A DNA stretch of 64,000 nucleotides from Dipetalonema caudispina (Eukaryota; Nematoda; Chromadorea; Rhabditida; Onchocercidae): positions 186,001 to 250,000 of the forward strand of contig JABVXV010000051.1 of assembly GCA_013365325.1 (NCBI GenBank), read 5' to 3'. Positions 52,902 to 63,253 of this stretch are shown in pieces. A program made the translations under genes and the position numbers. Each line of letters starts with the position of its first letter. Position 1 is the stretch's first letter. The notes under the pieces are model-generated. The model was not told the DNA's origin, did no database searches, and was given only the letters and a program-made list of their open reading frames with translations.

Positions 52902-52991
52902 CTAACAACGTTGGAATTGACTGATATGAACCGTGATATGAACCGGTACGGTTATGAATTAACAAATGATGTTTGGAGTTGTTCACGTTTG
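52902..52991 (+). CDS. Orphan 90-base exon downstream of the receptor gene
   Basis: A CTTTCATTAG acceptor and a perfect TTG/GTAAGT donor bound exactly 30 codons, phase 0 at both ends: LTTLELTDMNRDMNRYGYEL, then TNDVWSCSRL. Downstream, another open stretch (SIEDKITLERYSRGMSDVSQ) ends at ATG/GTAAGA near 53191 but has no clean acceptor. The opposite strand is also open across 52888-53103. It could be an exon of a small separate gene or an alternative exon of the receptor transcript (exon 5 there also ends in phase 0). Confidence 0.3.
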
Positions 52992-53191
52992 GTAAGTCGT
53001 CTATTGCACACATAACACTGATATGATCATTCGACAATGTGCAATATCTGATCATGAAGTTGAAGTTGCTCAGGTTGAATAAATGATCGACTATACGCAA
53101 CATATTGATATGGTCGATCGAAGATAAAATAACGTTGGAGAGATATTCACGTGGAATGAGTGACGTATCACAAAGATATGACCGTTCAATG

Positions 53192-54545
53192 GTAAGAATT
53201 AGAATATTTCATTTGAGTAACGAAAAATGAGAAGATTGATTGCATTCAGAAAAGGTTGGTTCAATAGTTTTTTGGTATTCATCGCATTTAATGGAATTAT
53301 TTCTTCTTGGATAACCTGAAAATTTATTTAAATTCGATTATTTTTTAACGTAACAAAGAATTTATGCATAAAACAACAGTTATGATTTTCTTTTCTTCTT
53401 TTCTTTGATTGCTTAAGTAATCGGTTTAATTGCAAGGAATATTTCTTTTAAAAAAATATTACCTCTTTTTAAAGAATCGAAATGATCCTTATTATGTAAT
53501 CAGTTAATAACATAGACATACAAAGCAATTGTAAGTTTACGTCGATAATTTATTTGATGGAAATACCTATCGTCAAATGATTAATAGGCTTAGGTTATAT
53601 TTATGAAAGTACTTGTGGCCATATGGTAACAAGAATCAGAATATTGTAAGAACTGAACGATAGGATTTCCATTAAAGATGGATTGTATGGCCATAGATAT
53701 TTTTCTCCTCATCATCTTTTAGTTAAATTGGTGAAACTATTCAAATTTATGAGGAAGTTCTGAAAACTGAATTATATAAAGTAACACAACAGAAGAAATG
53801 AACTGATTTTGAAAAGATAAAAGTTTAATTTCATATTGGAAAATGTTGCAAAAAGAGGTTAAAAGTCAAACATTTTTTTTTTAGTTATATCTGTTTTTAA
53901 TTAACAACAACTTACATTACTTTTTATTATATATGATACACAATCCATATTGCTGCAATGAATAAAACTTTTGATCAAATTTCTGGAAATATTATTTTAT
54001 CATTCAAATTGATTATTTTATTTGATTATTCTATTGATTGCTAAATTTTAAATTTATTATTTAGTTAGAAGAATTATATCGAAAATGATTTTTTTTTTCT
54101 GTTGTAATAATAGTACTATTGTGTTGAAGAAAAATCATTGTTATTTCATGTTGTAATTAATGTCTTTTTTCTCTTCCCTCTTCTCTTTTTATATATTTTA
54201 AATGCTATTAATATGTTGATGTTTTTGATTTTAAAATATAAACATTGCTAACGTATAAAATGTTTTGAAAGATATTTACTTCTTTTCCTATCACAAAGAT
54301 TATTTTGATTGGTATAAACTTCGATTTAATTTTAAACTTAATTAATTAGCAGTTATAAGACTATACTATTTATTTTAATTATATTGCAATATGTTGAACG
54401 TATTTATTATCATTTTTACATATCAGTTTCTCATTTCGAACTATATCTTTTTCCATTCCAGTTTAATTTCATGCTTAATTAATTAACAACATAACTATTG
54501 TTAATTGTGAATTCCGATTTTTCATGTTAAATTAAATCTTTTTTG

Positions 54546-54577
<32 letters not shown>

Positions 54578-55154
54578 GCTATTCCATAATGTTTCTAAAA
54601 ACAAATTAAATGTATAAATTAATAGTTATATTTGATGTTTAGTAGTTATTTTTTATCAGTAAAAAAATTACATATTCATTTTTTGTAAAACGTTAACAGT
54701 ATTAAACGGAATTATATGGTGGAAATGGAAAAGTATTTTTTCAAGTATTGAATTCAATACAAAGTGTGTTAAAAATTTTGCTAACATTTTAAACAAAGAA
54801 CACATAAAAGTAAATAATCGATCACTTGTCATTATTTGTATTTAAAATTAATAAATAATAAAGAATGACAGGTTTGAAGTACACTGTAGGAGTTAAACTG
54901 CAAGCTTCAAATGATAGCGAAAGACTGTGAAATTGTAAAAATATGAAAAAAATTGATAAAGAAATTACATAGAAGTGACAGAATATTTCAATTAACTTTA
55001 AATGAAATTTTTTTTTTCAGACGAAATTAACATACACAAGCTATAAAGTAATTACTTTTTAAAGTCTATTGAGATTTTTTGTATTGACAATTTCTGATTT
55101 ATTGAAATCAAATGCAGTACTGGAATTGACATAGTGAATTTATGTGTTTGTCAA
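53192..55154. other. Intergenic AT-rich DNA
   Basis: No supportable gene; contains the AT microsatellite at 54546-54573. Presumably the 3' flanks of the converging units (plus-strand receptor side, minus-strand coiled-coil side). Confidence 0.55.
54546..54573. repeat. (AT)n microsatellite
   Basis: Fourteen AT/TA dinucleotides in intergenic DNA. Confidence 0.9.
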
Positions 55155-56425
55155 TCAGTACAGATAATTTCGAAGAAGTAATATGTGGAGGAGAAGTAAG
55201 ATAACAAATTTCATATATGGCAAATCGGATATCGCTTTTTCTAACTTCTTGTCTACTTTTCTTTCCTGTTTTGCGATGTGAGATTTTATTGTTTCAAGTT
55301 CTTCAGAAACCTTTTCTACTTTGCTCGTAATTATTTCAATTAACTCTGTTCCATTATTACCACCACCTCCACCACTAGCACTATCAGCAACAGCAGTATC
55401 ATCAACAACACCTTTAATATTCGTTCCTACCACTTTTTTCTACGATTGAAAAAGTGATGGTTGTTTTGATGATTGAATCTTTTGATGTAATCATCTTACT
55501 TTATCTTCATTTGTTTTCTTTTCTTTAAAAAAATCAATAATATAATATAAAGTAGACAGAGATTTAAAAAAATTTTTATAAATGACCAAAACACACAGTC
55601 ATGTACAATTTTAGCTTACGATTCAATGATGAAAAGAAGAAAAATATATGAGAAGAAAGTATAATTTAATTAAATACTTTTATCATCATCTTCACTAATA
55701 TCAACCAAATGGTCATCAAATTCAAATATTTGCTGTGGCGTGCCTTTCTTTCCATATAATTTTTCAATTTCGTGTTCAGTTTTTCGATTATTAGCCATTG
55801 TCTACAATGATAATTATTATCAGGTAGTTAAATTCTTTTGTAGCATGCAACATTTTTAATAGATTACACGAACATATTAAATATTGCATAATTAACAACA
55901 TTTAATGTGATTACACTGGTACATGACAAGATGGCGTAAGATTTACATTAAACATAATGAAGGAAATAAAAGTAGGATAAAATTGGATAGATTTTTCGTA
56001 ATTAGACAAAAAGAAGAACAAACCAGAAGTTAGATTTCTGACCTGATAATATTTGTCTGATAACCTGTCTGATGAGAAATTATCCTTCATAATGAGACTA
56101 ATTAACATAAATACATATGTTTATCAGACATATTGTCGATTTGTTTTTTCATGAACAAGAAAGGGATAAATAAAAAAATAATTACTTCAAGGAAAGTTTA
56201 AAGATAATTATATATTAAGGAAGCAATCTTGATGATTTTCTTTTTTTGTTTAATAAATATCGGCAGGAGAATTAATAAATCGATATGATGGATAATTTGA
56301 ATTTTGAAAAATTTCGAATTTACCTGTGCTCGAAACTTCTGTCCATGCTTAGTAACGGCACGACCTTGTAAATGAGGTGCAGTATTGGTTATTTTCTGGT
56401 CTTTATATGCTACAAGGTCGAAATT
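55155..56425 (-). CDS. Coiled-coil protein with C-terminal hydrophobic tail (C-terminal three exons)
   Basis: Three minus-strand exons, 56425-56324, 55801-55679 and 55439-55155, join in phase 0 throughout into about 169 residues ending in a stop. The first is basic (APHLQGRAVTKHGQKFRAQ). The second is charged (MANNRKTEHEIEKLYGKKG) with an acidic end SEDDDK. The third has a five-glycine run, then a heptad-like coiled coil (EIITSKVEKVSEELETIKSH, continuing KKLEKA) and a final ~16-residue hydrophobic stretch FVILLLLHILLL. A coiled coil followed by a C-terminal membrane anchor resembles the tail of VAP-type MSP proteins, and MSP-domain pieces lie upstream on the same strand. That link is inference. 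Upstream exons are unresolved; a 58-base candidate lies at 56591-56534. A start inside exon 55801-55679 (ATG at 55798) is an alternative. Confidence 0.6.
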
Positions 56426-56640
56426 CTTTTTAAAATTATCAAAGATATGCTGGATTTTTCAAATCGCCAAATGTAACTAACAAGTAATAGTCAAATAATT
56501 AGTGGTATAGAATTTAGTAAATTTTTAATTTACCACAACATTTGGAGTTCGAAATTTAATTATTTCTGCAGAATATCGATTATCGGATGTACTAAATATC
56601 AGCTTATCTTTAAAGGAAAAATGGAAAGAGAAAACCAACC

Positions 56641-57656
56641 TATAACTCGAATTTTGACTCATCCAACTTCGGCATCTTCCACAAATTCGAGGATCATAAT
56701 CATTTGGTGTTACGATATATTAAGCGATCAGAAAAGTCCTTCCAGGTTTACCTGGTCTGCGACACGTCTATACACCTTACATTTAAGAGAGAGAAACAAA
56801 AAGAATGCATCAGTAAGTATACATCTCGAGATTCTTGAATGATTGCATAAAAAGGTGATGAACAAATCTCTCCAAAATAGCAGAGAATAGCATTTCTTTT
56901 AACAACAAAGAAAGATTTGGAAGTTTTCAGGATCAGGAATTCAGAACCGCAACCAGAATTCAGGATCATTCAGAATTCATAATTACGAATTCGAATCACT
57001 CAGAACTCGAAATCGAGAACTGAGAACCACTCGAAATTCGGAATTACTCTTAATTCATGATCAAGAACTTAGAATCTAAAATTGTAGATTCAGAAACATC
57101 CGAAATTCAGAATTATTTAAAATTTCTAATCAATAATATTTAAAAAAATTTATCAAAACATGCGAATTTACTTCAATGTTTCATACCCGACGTTCCAAAA
57201 CGATTTGTTTTTTCTGTTCCGGTTGCAAGAATCCCACTGGTGGATTGACTTACGATAATAAAAAAAAGGTTATTGTTAACATTTACTATTCACAACTAAA
57301 ATCCTGTTTGCTTTGCTATTAATTAAGTTTCATCCCACGCATTTTTTCTTCCTTGGCTATTACTTAAAGTTTGTCGATGGTTGGCTGAGAATAATTCGAC
57401 AAATTTTTCTTGCCAAAAATAAAACAAAACGAAAAAAGATCATATTGATTAGTAAAAAAAAAATTTGCTGACATATTTTTTTATTGGTATTGATTAATTT
57501 AAGGTATTGTGAAAGTCAAAATTATTTCAGTTTTTTTTTTTTTGATTGATTTAAATTACTCGATATAATTCGAAATCTTCAGTCTAACTCTGAAGCAAAG
57601 ACGATCGGTGCCAACACATTCTAATGTATGAGTGGAAAAACCACCTTTACATGGTC
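56641..57656 (-). pseudogene. Major Sperm Protein (MSP) domain exons with a disrupted reading frame
   Basis: Three minus-strand segments read as consecutive parts of an MSP/VAP-type domain. Segment 57656-57560 follows a TTTCAG acceptor and encodes GGFSTHTLECVGTDRLCFRV and on to NYIE. Segment 57248-57187 encodes NPPVGFLQPEQKKQIVLERR. Segment 56767-56641 contains RPGKPGRTFLIA and YIVTPNDYDPR. The residue order matches the domain core (TDRxCFxV, then xVxPxxGFxxP, then the PGxPxxDxLxIxY strand). The frame is broken. GT..AG splicing of the first two segments is off by one base. A TAA (56720-56722) sits between FLIA and YIV. A frame change and a TGA follow, before an EFVEDAEVG / VKIRVI continuation. 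MSP domains act in sperm motility or, in VAPs, at membrane contacts. A decayed copy, sequencing errors or unusual splicing could explain this. Confidence 0.5.
56925..57115. repeat. Degenerate GAATTC/AGAACT-rich short repeat
   Basis: Dozens of short, diverged units of the type CAGAATTCAGGATC, CAGAACTCGAAATC and CGAAATTCGGAATTAC follow each other with a ~10-25 base period. The tract sits in an apparent intron between two broken MSP-domain segments. Confidence 0.65.
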
Positions 57657-58556
57657 CTGAAATGTCATATTCCATCAAATATTATTCTGTCCTATTTGTT
57701 CTATCAATCAAATCAATTCAATAACAAGTGAAAGAGAAAGATAGAGAGAGGGAGAAGTATTGTTGAAAATAGTAATTATATAATCAGAAATTAAATTATG
57801 TTAAAGTAGCAAATTTCGATCGTAGTTAAATATTCGGAAATCCATTTCATTGATATTTTCAAATTGTGCAAATTACATCAGATATATTCGTAAGTTATTT
57901 CCAATTCATTACTAATACTCCTAACTGAGAAAAGAAAAAAAGGATGAAATTCTTCTTTGAAATCATATGAAAAAAAGAAATTCTTTTCCACGGGTACGAA
58001 AAACATTGTAAGTACTCCAATGATATGATATGATAAGAAATCTGATGATAAAAGAAGAATTCATATGAAAAATGAGCCCATATAAATGCTGGACATATCC
58101 AATGAAATGAAATTAATGAGAAATGACCATACCTTATTACTATATGTAAAAAACTATATGATTAATTTTTAAGTTGAAAAAAATAAATATTTTCATTGCA
58201 ATAATTAAATACAGTAATATACAAGTAAATTAATATGAATTCATATTGTCAATTAAATTTATTTGTATCACTATATCTTTTACTTCCATACAAATAATCA
58301 ATGGCCAATCATTTGATTGAAGACTTTTGCATGAAAAAGCTGTTCTTGGCCAATATATCAACCTGTCACTAGTATCATTGTCCTATTATTGGCCCAGAAT
58401 TTGTTTCATGGCACTTTACGATAGACTCTTAGCTTCACCATACTCTTGAAATATTCCCTCCATCTTTCTTTCCACTTCTGTTGCACTCTCCGTTCATATT
58501 TTCATCGTATTGGTACCCGATATGGTGTATGGTGCACCATTCTGAGACACAGCATA

Positions 58557-58631
58557 CAGACACACACACAAACATACACACAGAGAGAGACAGACACAGA
58601 GAGAGAGAGAGAGATAGATAGATAGATAGAT
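58557..58631. repeat. Compound (CA)n-(GA)n-(GATA)n microsatellite
   Basis: CA units pass into GA units and then five or so GATA units. It lies in the intergenic region between two divergently transcribed units. Opposite-strand translations (LSLSLCLSLSV) are artefacts of it. Confidence 0.9.
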
Positions 58632-58887
58632 GTATCGGTGTCAATGGTAGTGTATCTATCTACCGGATGGGAAAAGAAGAGACATGCATACATAGACGTA
58701 GTAATCGATTGGTACCCAAATGATAGAGGAGAGAAAGAGAAGATGGTAGCTAAGGTTGGTAGAGAACCGGTAGGGGATAGAGGCACCTCATATTACTACC
58801 ACAGATAGGAAAGGAAGAAACAGATGGATGGAACCACAGCACAACACCAACAATACATCTGCTGTTATTTCTCCCTGTTCACCAATG

Positions 58888-58950
58888 CTATTACTACTTT
58901 ACTACTACTACTACTACTACTACTACCACTATCACCACCACTACTACAAC
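58888..58950. repeat. (CTA)n trinucleotide microsatellite
   Basis: About nine pure CTA units, then interrupted CCA/CTA units. Located about 600 bases upstream of the exon at 59554. Confidence 0.9.
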
Positions 58951-59553
58951 CATTACTAATTAGTTCCAGTTTAATTCCTGTTTAACTTAATTTCAATTTA
59001 AACTAAATTTACTCTACAAAAAAAAATCCTTCTACTTTAGTCTATTTATATTTGGGTAAGATTTAGGGGTTAGATGTGGACAAAAATAAGAATAAATATT
59101 CAAATTATGGTTGTAAAAGAGAGCGATAAAATTTAGGCAATGTGAGAAAAAAATTTGTTAGTTTAGGATATGATTTGAGATATTTTTGAGAATAATATCA
59201 GTTAATTAGTTCTGTGATGTGATATTTGTTATACATAGTTACACTTTTTTTTTTACTCTTTAACTTATTTAATAATTGAATTTTTTTTTTCTTTTTTTTT
59301 TTGTGCAGGAAATTTCCGGAGAAAATCCCCTGATGAAATATATAATTTGTTAATTATAAGTATGAGAAAAATGAAAGGAAGGAAAGTTTGCAGATGATTG
59401 TGTCCGTACAAAATGTGTACAAACGATATCCGCGAAATGATGCGTCAAAAATGTTATCCCTTTAATCGATGTACAATCACGGAACTAAGTCATTCAAAAA
59501 AAAAAAATTGCAGAAGGAAAAAAAAAAAAGATATTGCAGGGTGAATTTTGTTA

Positions 59554-59658
59554 ATGGCCGAAAGTGAAGAATTATTTTTGGTAGACAATAGTCCAGATAT
59601 GTCACTTGTGGATGAAGAAACTAATAATGTCTCAGGTGAAGTTTATCAAGTTATTGAT
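59554..59658 (+). CDS. Short 5' coding-like exon upstream of the 369-residue gene
   Basis: ATG at 59554 opens 35 acidic codons (MAESEELFLVDNSPDMSLVD and on) ending at a consensus GAT/GTATGT donor. The ATG follows a TATTGCAG acceptor (59539) by 14 bases, a layout typical of a trans-spliced first exon. Composition looks protein-coding. Its donor is phase 0. Joining to the acceptor at 60023 gives AAG TGA, an immediate stop after about 36 residues. Joining at the internal TTTTAG (60079) would put the next exon out of frame. It may be an alternative first exon, an upstream ORF on the same transcript, or a separate mini-gene. I could not connect it in frame to the main protein. Confidence 0.5.
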
Positions 59659-60014
59659 GTATGTTTATTAAATTTGTCTTATTTTTCCAAAATTTCCAAT
59701 AATTTTTGTAACATTTTACTAACCTACTAATATATAAATAATTCGTTTATATCCATTCTTAACGAATATATTTTAAATTAACAGATTTGATTATGTAATT
59801 GGTTATTATTATCGCTTAGCTTTTTCCGAGTTTTCTGTAGATTTTCATTTGCTATTAAAAAATTAAATTTTTTTATTTTTTCCGGGAGTTAAATTTATTA
59901 CTTTAACTTATTCATTCAGTGACAAATGCTCAATGTTATCGGTAGTTTCTTTTTTTTCTTTCCATTGTAATAAAAATATAACTGGTCTCTCTTTCCAAAT
60001 TTTTATCCTTTCGT

Positions 60015-60023
60015 CATTTTTAG
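60015..60023 (+). promoter_or_regulatory. Probable splice (cis or spliced-leader) acceptor before the 369-residue ORF
   Basis: The tract TCATTTTTAG ends at 60023, 37 bases before the ATG at 60061. The leader it would produce contains a tiny upstream ORF of three codons. It could accept a spliced leader or the upstream exon ending at 59658. Confidence 0.45.
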
Positions 60024-60060
60024 AAGTGAGAAATAATGGCACAGTGATAGAGGCTTTTAA

Positions 60061-63000
60061 ATGACAGCTGAAATTTTAGATGTTTTGTCGAAATCAAAGA
60101 CGCCATCCCAAAGGGTAGCAGTGGTACGACAGCGTCGCATTAATCGTATGTTTTACTTCTGTTATCGTATTTTAGTTTCAGTTTATATGCTATATGGTTA
60201 TTTTTCCACCGAATAAGTCTACAAAAATTTAATTATTAAATATGCCTTTTATCTTATTCATGTTTTATCTATATGACATTTATCTGAATCAACTATAAAA
60301 AGAAAAAAGGATGAAACATTCTGAATGATGAATTATTAAACTTTCTAATGTGAAGTTCCTCTTCTTCGCTGTCAGAAGTTACCACAAATGTTTCGAAACA
60401 ATGTGAGGAACATTATTATTATAACTGCCAGGATTACAACATCATTATTTGTAATAACTGCTAGAATTACTGAAGGTTATATCGTCAGTAACTGGAATAC
60501 GAATCTCGTTAAGGAAACGTCTGTACATGGATCCGTAAGATAGAATCTTGTTCTAGTAGCCGTTGCATAGTTTTATTTATTCCACTGGTGAAATTTCGAT
60601 TAAATTTTGCGGATATTTCTTCATTTCAATCGTTGAAATTGCTCAGTTTTCAGCTGCAATAAGTAAGGTATTTGGTGAAGTGTACAATTCACGTGGGAAA
60701 TTGAACGATATGTATCGTCGGAAAGCTGTTAATTCATTGCATATTACGGAATCTATACCGGAACACATCACACAACTTGACTTCATATCATTAATTCCTA
60801 ACGAACTTCGCACTGATCAGAGGATCGTTATCGATTTGGTCAAACGTTTATCAGAAGCAGCCCGGCATCGACAGCGAATTGCTCGGGCTAATTTCATATA
60901 TCGTAATGAAGCACAACGTTTGTCAGAAATCTTTCGGTTAGTTATAAATAATGGCATTTTATTTTTTTGTAATAAGAAAAAATGAGCTTGAAATGTTCAT
61001 TTTTTTCTCAGTTTCGATTCATATTTGTTCTACCATTTTCTAGTGTCTTAGATAAGATTCTTTTGTTATATTCAGAATTCAGGACAGGATTCCAACAGAG
61101 GCAAGTATACACTGACAGTGGCTTTTTCTTTTTGTTTAAAGTTGAATAACGATTTAATCACTCAGTAAAAAAAACTAACGCCTGAAAATAAAACCATATT
61201 TAGCTGACTGAATAGTAATAATTCAATTTTGTACGAGTCAAAGTCGTATGATTAGGATTATTTCAAAGCTATTGTTTTGCAAGTTCGCTTGATCGTTAAT
61301 ATTATAGTGAATGTGCTCACCGTGAAGATCAATGCATTCGACTTGCTAAGTTAATCAGTGATGTACGCAGCGAACGTCAATGGAAGGGTAGTATGCCAAG
61401 CGTAGAATGGTTTTTGCGGCGCAAGAAGGGTGTTGTTTCGTCGAAGGCTGAAAAAATGGGTTAAATTGCTTTAATTCACTCCTCCTTTTCCTTTTTCATT
61501 CGTTCCTCTTCTTTTTCAAAAATTTCCACCTAGTGACATAATTTTCATCAATCTTATAAGGATGTTTTCGTTGATCAAATGTCCGTTGTAAGAATGCCCA
61601 AGTGAAAACCTATGCGGGAAATGTATTAATTTATGTTCTGGTGAACAGGTTACAATAGCTCGTTAAGTCTACCTTAGTGCAACCTCTTAGATATGGTAAA
61701 TCAATCGGTCTTGCTAATCCTATGAAAAATGTAATTGGAGATTTTTTCCTTTTACTCAAACGTATTTATTCATATATAAATTCAGATTTACGTTTACTTT
61801 TTTTTTTGAGATAATTTTTACAAATTCAAAAATGGTAAAATGAAAATATATTACTGGGTGATCCATTGGCACTTATGCATATTTTTGTTTCAGATCAACA
61901 GGCAGCTGGTCCGGCAGCTCCAAATAAACTTAAACGTTTATTAGAAATTTCTAAAACTTCAAATGATGGTGAGGGACGATTGAAAGTACCAAAAAGTGTA
62001 ATTTTTTTAAATTATTTCTATCTGTCCCTATTTATTTTTTCATTGTGCTGTAACTGTTGACGTACGCCCACTGCTTACATCAATACTTTTTTGCGTTTAT
62101 TACATTTGTTTATTCCTACGGATATATTTCTTCGTCAAGTTTGTTGCGTATATGGTGCTGCCTGAAAATTTGTTGGATACAAATCATCATTTAATGTTCA
62201 GAATTGTTAAACACTTATAACTATCTGGTTTCTTTTTCAATTCAGGAATTCGAATCACCTGATGAATCCGGTAGTTATACAGATTATTTGAAACAAGTTT
62301 TTTTGAATTCAACAGCCACAGATTTTCCTCACAATGAGAAGCAAGATTTGGAAGCGAAAATTGAACCAGAAATGCCAACAGGAACACCCGCTGCAATGGG
62401 AAGTCCAAATGGTGTTAGTACTACGATTATCAGCACCGAAGAATTGCATTTTCCAAGCAGCTCCAATTCGGAATCAGGTAGGTTTCCGCAAACTTCTTCA
62501 CTTTCTTACATAAATTCAGAATTATGTGATTCAGAACAGGCAGAACGTCTATTGGATACTGTGTCGTTGTCTTTTTCCAATCATCCGGTAACCATAGCTG
62601 TTCAAGAGCTGTAAACAGTCTTCTGACTTTTACTATCATGTTTCCTGACTTTTTATCCAAGAGAACAAGGCTGCAGTATGGACTGTGTAGCAATTCAATC
62701 CTTCATTTTATGTTTATTTCAAAAGAAAAAATTTACCTCTCATCCATCCTCACTTGAAATGACCAGTAAATATTTGAGAGACTATAATGTCATTGTGGCT
62801 TGAGTCTTTCTCACGTTTTCGGTATACTTCGACATCATCAGTATACTTGCGAAAACGCCCTTGAAATTTTTTTTCTTTCTTTAGGTGTTGACTTTTACTA
62901 TGCAGGTATCCAAAGTATGATACCAGGAACTGTATTAGCGAAAAACTTAGAATACTGAACTTTTTTTTTCAAAAAAAAGATTTGATGAAAATATTGCAGG

Positions 63001-63253
63001 CTTATTGGCGAACACGGTTACATCACAGACGTTGCCGAATTCGTTGGATCGAAATATTGCAATTGGAAAATTAGAAACGTATTTCAGTCGTAGTACTCCG
63101 GATCAAGTACGGCAGTATATGCTACGATTACGTCAAGCCGCTAATCGACGCCTTGCAGAGCAAGCGGTTGATTTGATCTCAACATTGAGTAGTGAGGAAT
63201 GTGCACAGTTTTTAAGCGATATTGATAACGATGGTACTGCTGGTTTTAATTGA
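60061..63253 (+). CDS. Uncharacterised 369-residue charged helical protein, six exons
   Basis: Exons 60061-60145, 60654-60936, 61308-61459, 61894-61997, 62246-62477 and 63000-63253 join with matching phases (1, 2, 1, 0, 1) into one 369-residue frame ending in TGA. Residues 1-173 are basic and helical, rich in R, K and Q (for example RVAVVRQRRIN, MYRRKAVNSL, RHRQRIARANFIYRNEAQR, VEWFLRRKKGV). Residues 174-285 are a low-complexity Ser/Pro/Glu-rich linker. The last ~85 residues are again helical with an RQYMLRLRQAANRR segment and an acidic end. There is no signal peptide or membrane segment, so a soluble, possibly nuclear protein is inferred. I do not recognise the family. The ATG is preceded by an in-frame TAA at 60058 and by an acceptor TTTTTAG at 60023, with a three-codon upstream ORF (MAQ) in the 5' leader. 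If the exon 62246-62477 donor is skipped, the frame continues to a stop at 62614, giving an alternative C terminus. Confidence 0.85.

Larger units (their letters stand above)
57657..59538. promoter_or_regulatory. Intergenic region between divergent transcription units
   Basis: Lies between the minus-strand MSP/coiled-coil exons and the plus-strand exon at 59554. It is GC-richer between about 58,430 and 58,970 and contains two microsatellites. It probably includes the promoters of both directions, but no specific element can be named. A long T run with GTGCAG (59280-59309) and TATTGCAG (59539) are candidate trans-splice acceptors for the plus-strand transcript. Confidence 0.4.

Noticed and set aside
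58435..58786. Minus-strand ORFs rich in Leu/Ser/Val, and a plus-strand ORF containing AYIDVVIDWYPNDRGEKEK
   Set aside because: The minus frames run through CA/GA/GATA repeats. The plus frame (about 58638-58805) looks more protein-like but has no splice or start support and lies in a presumed promoter region.
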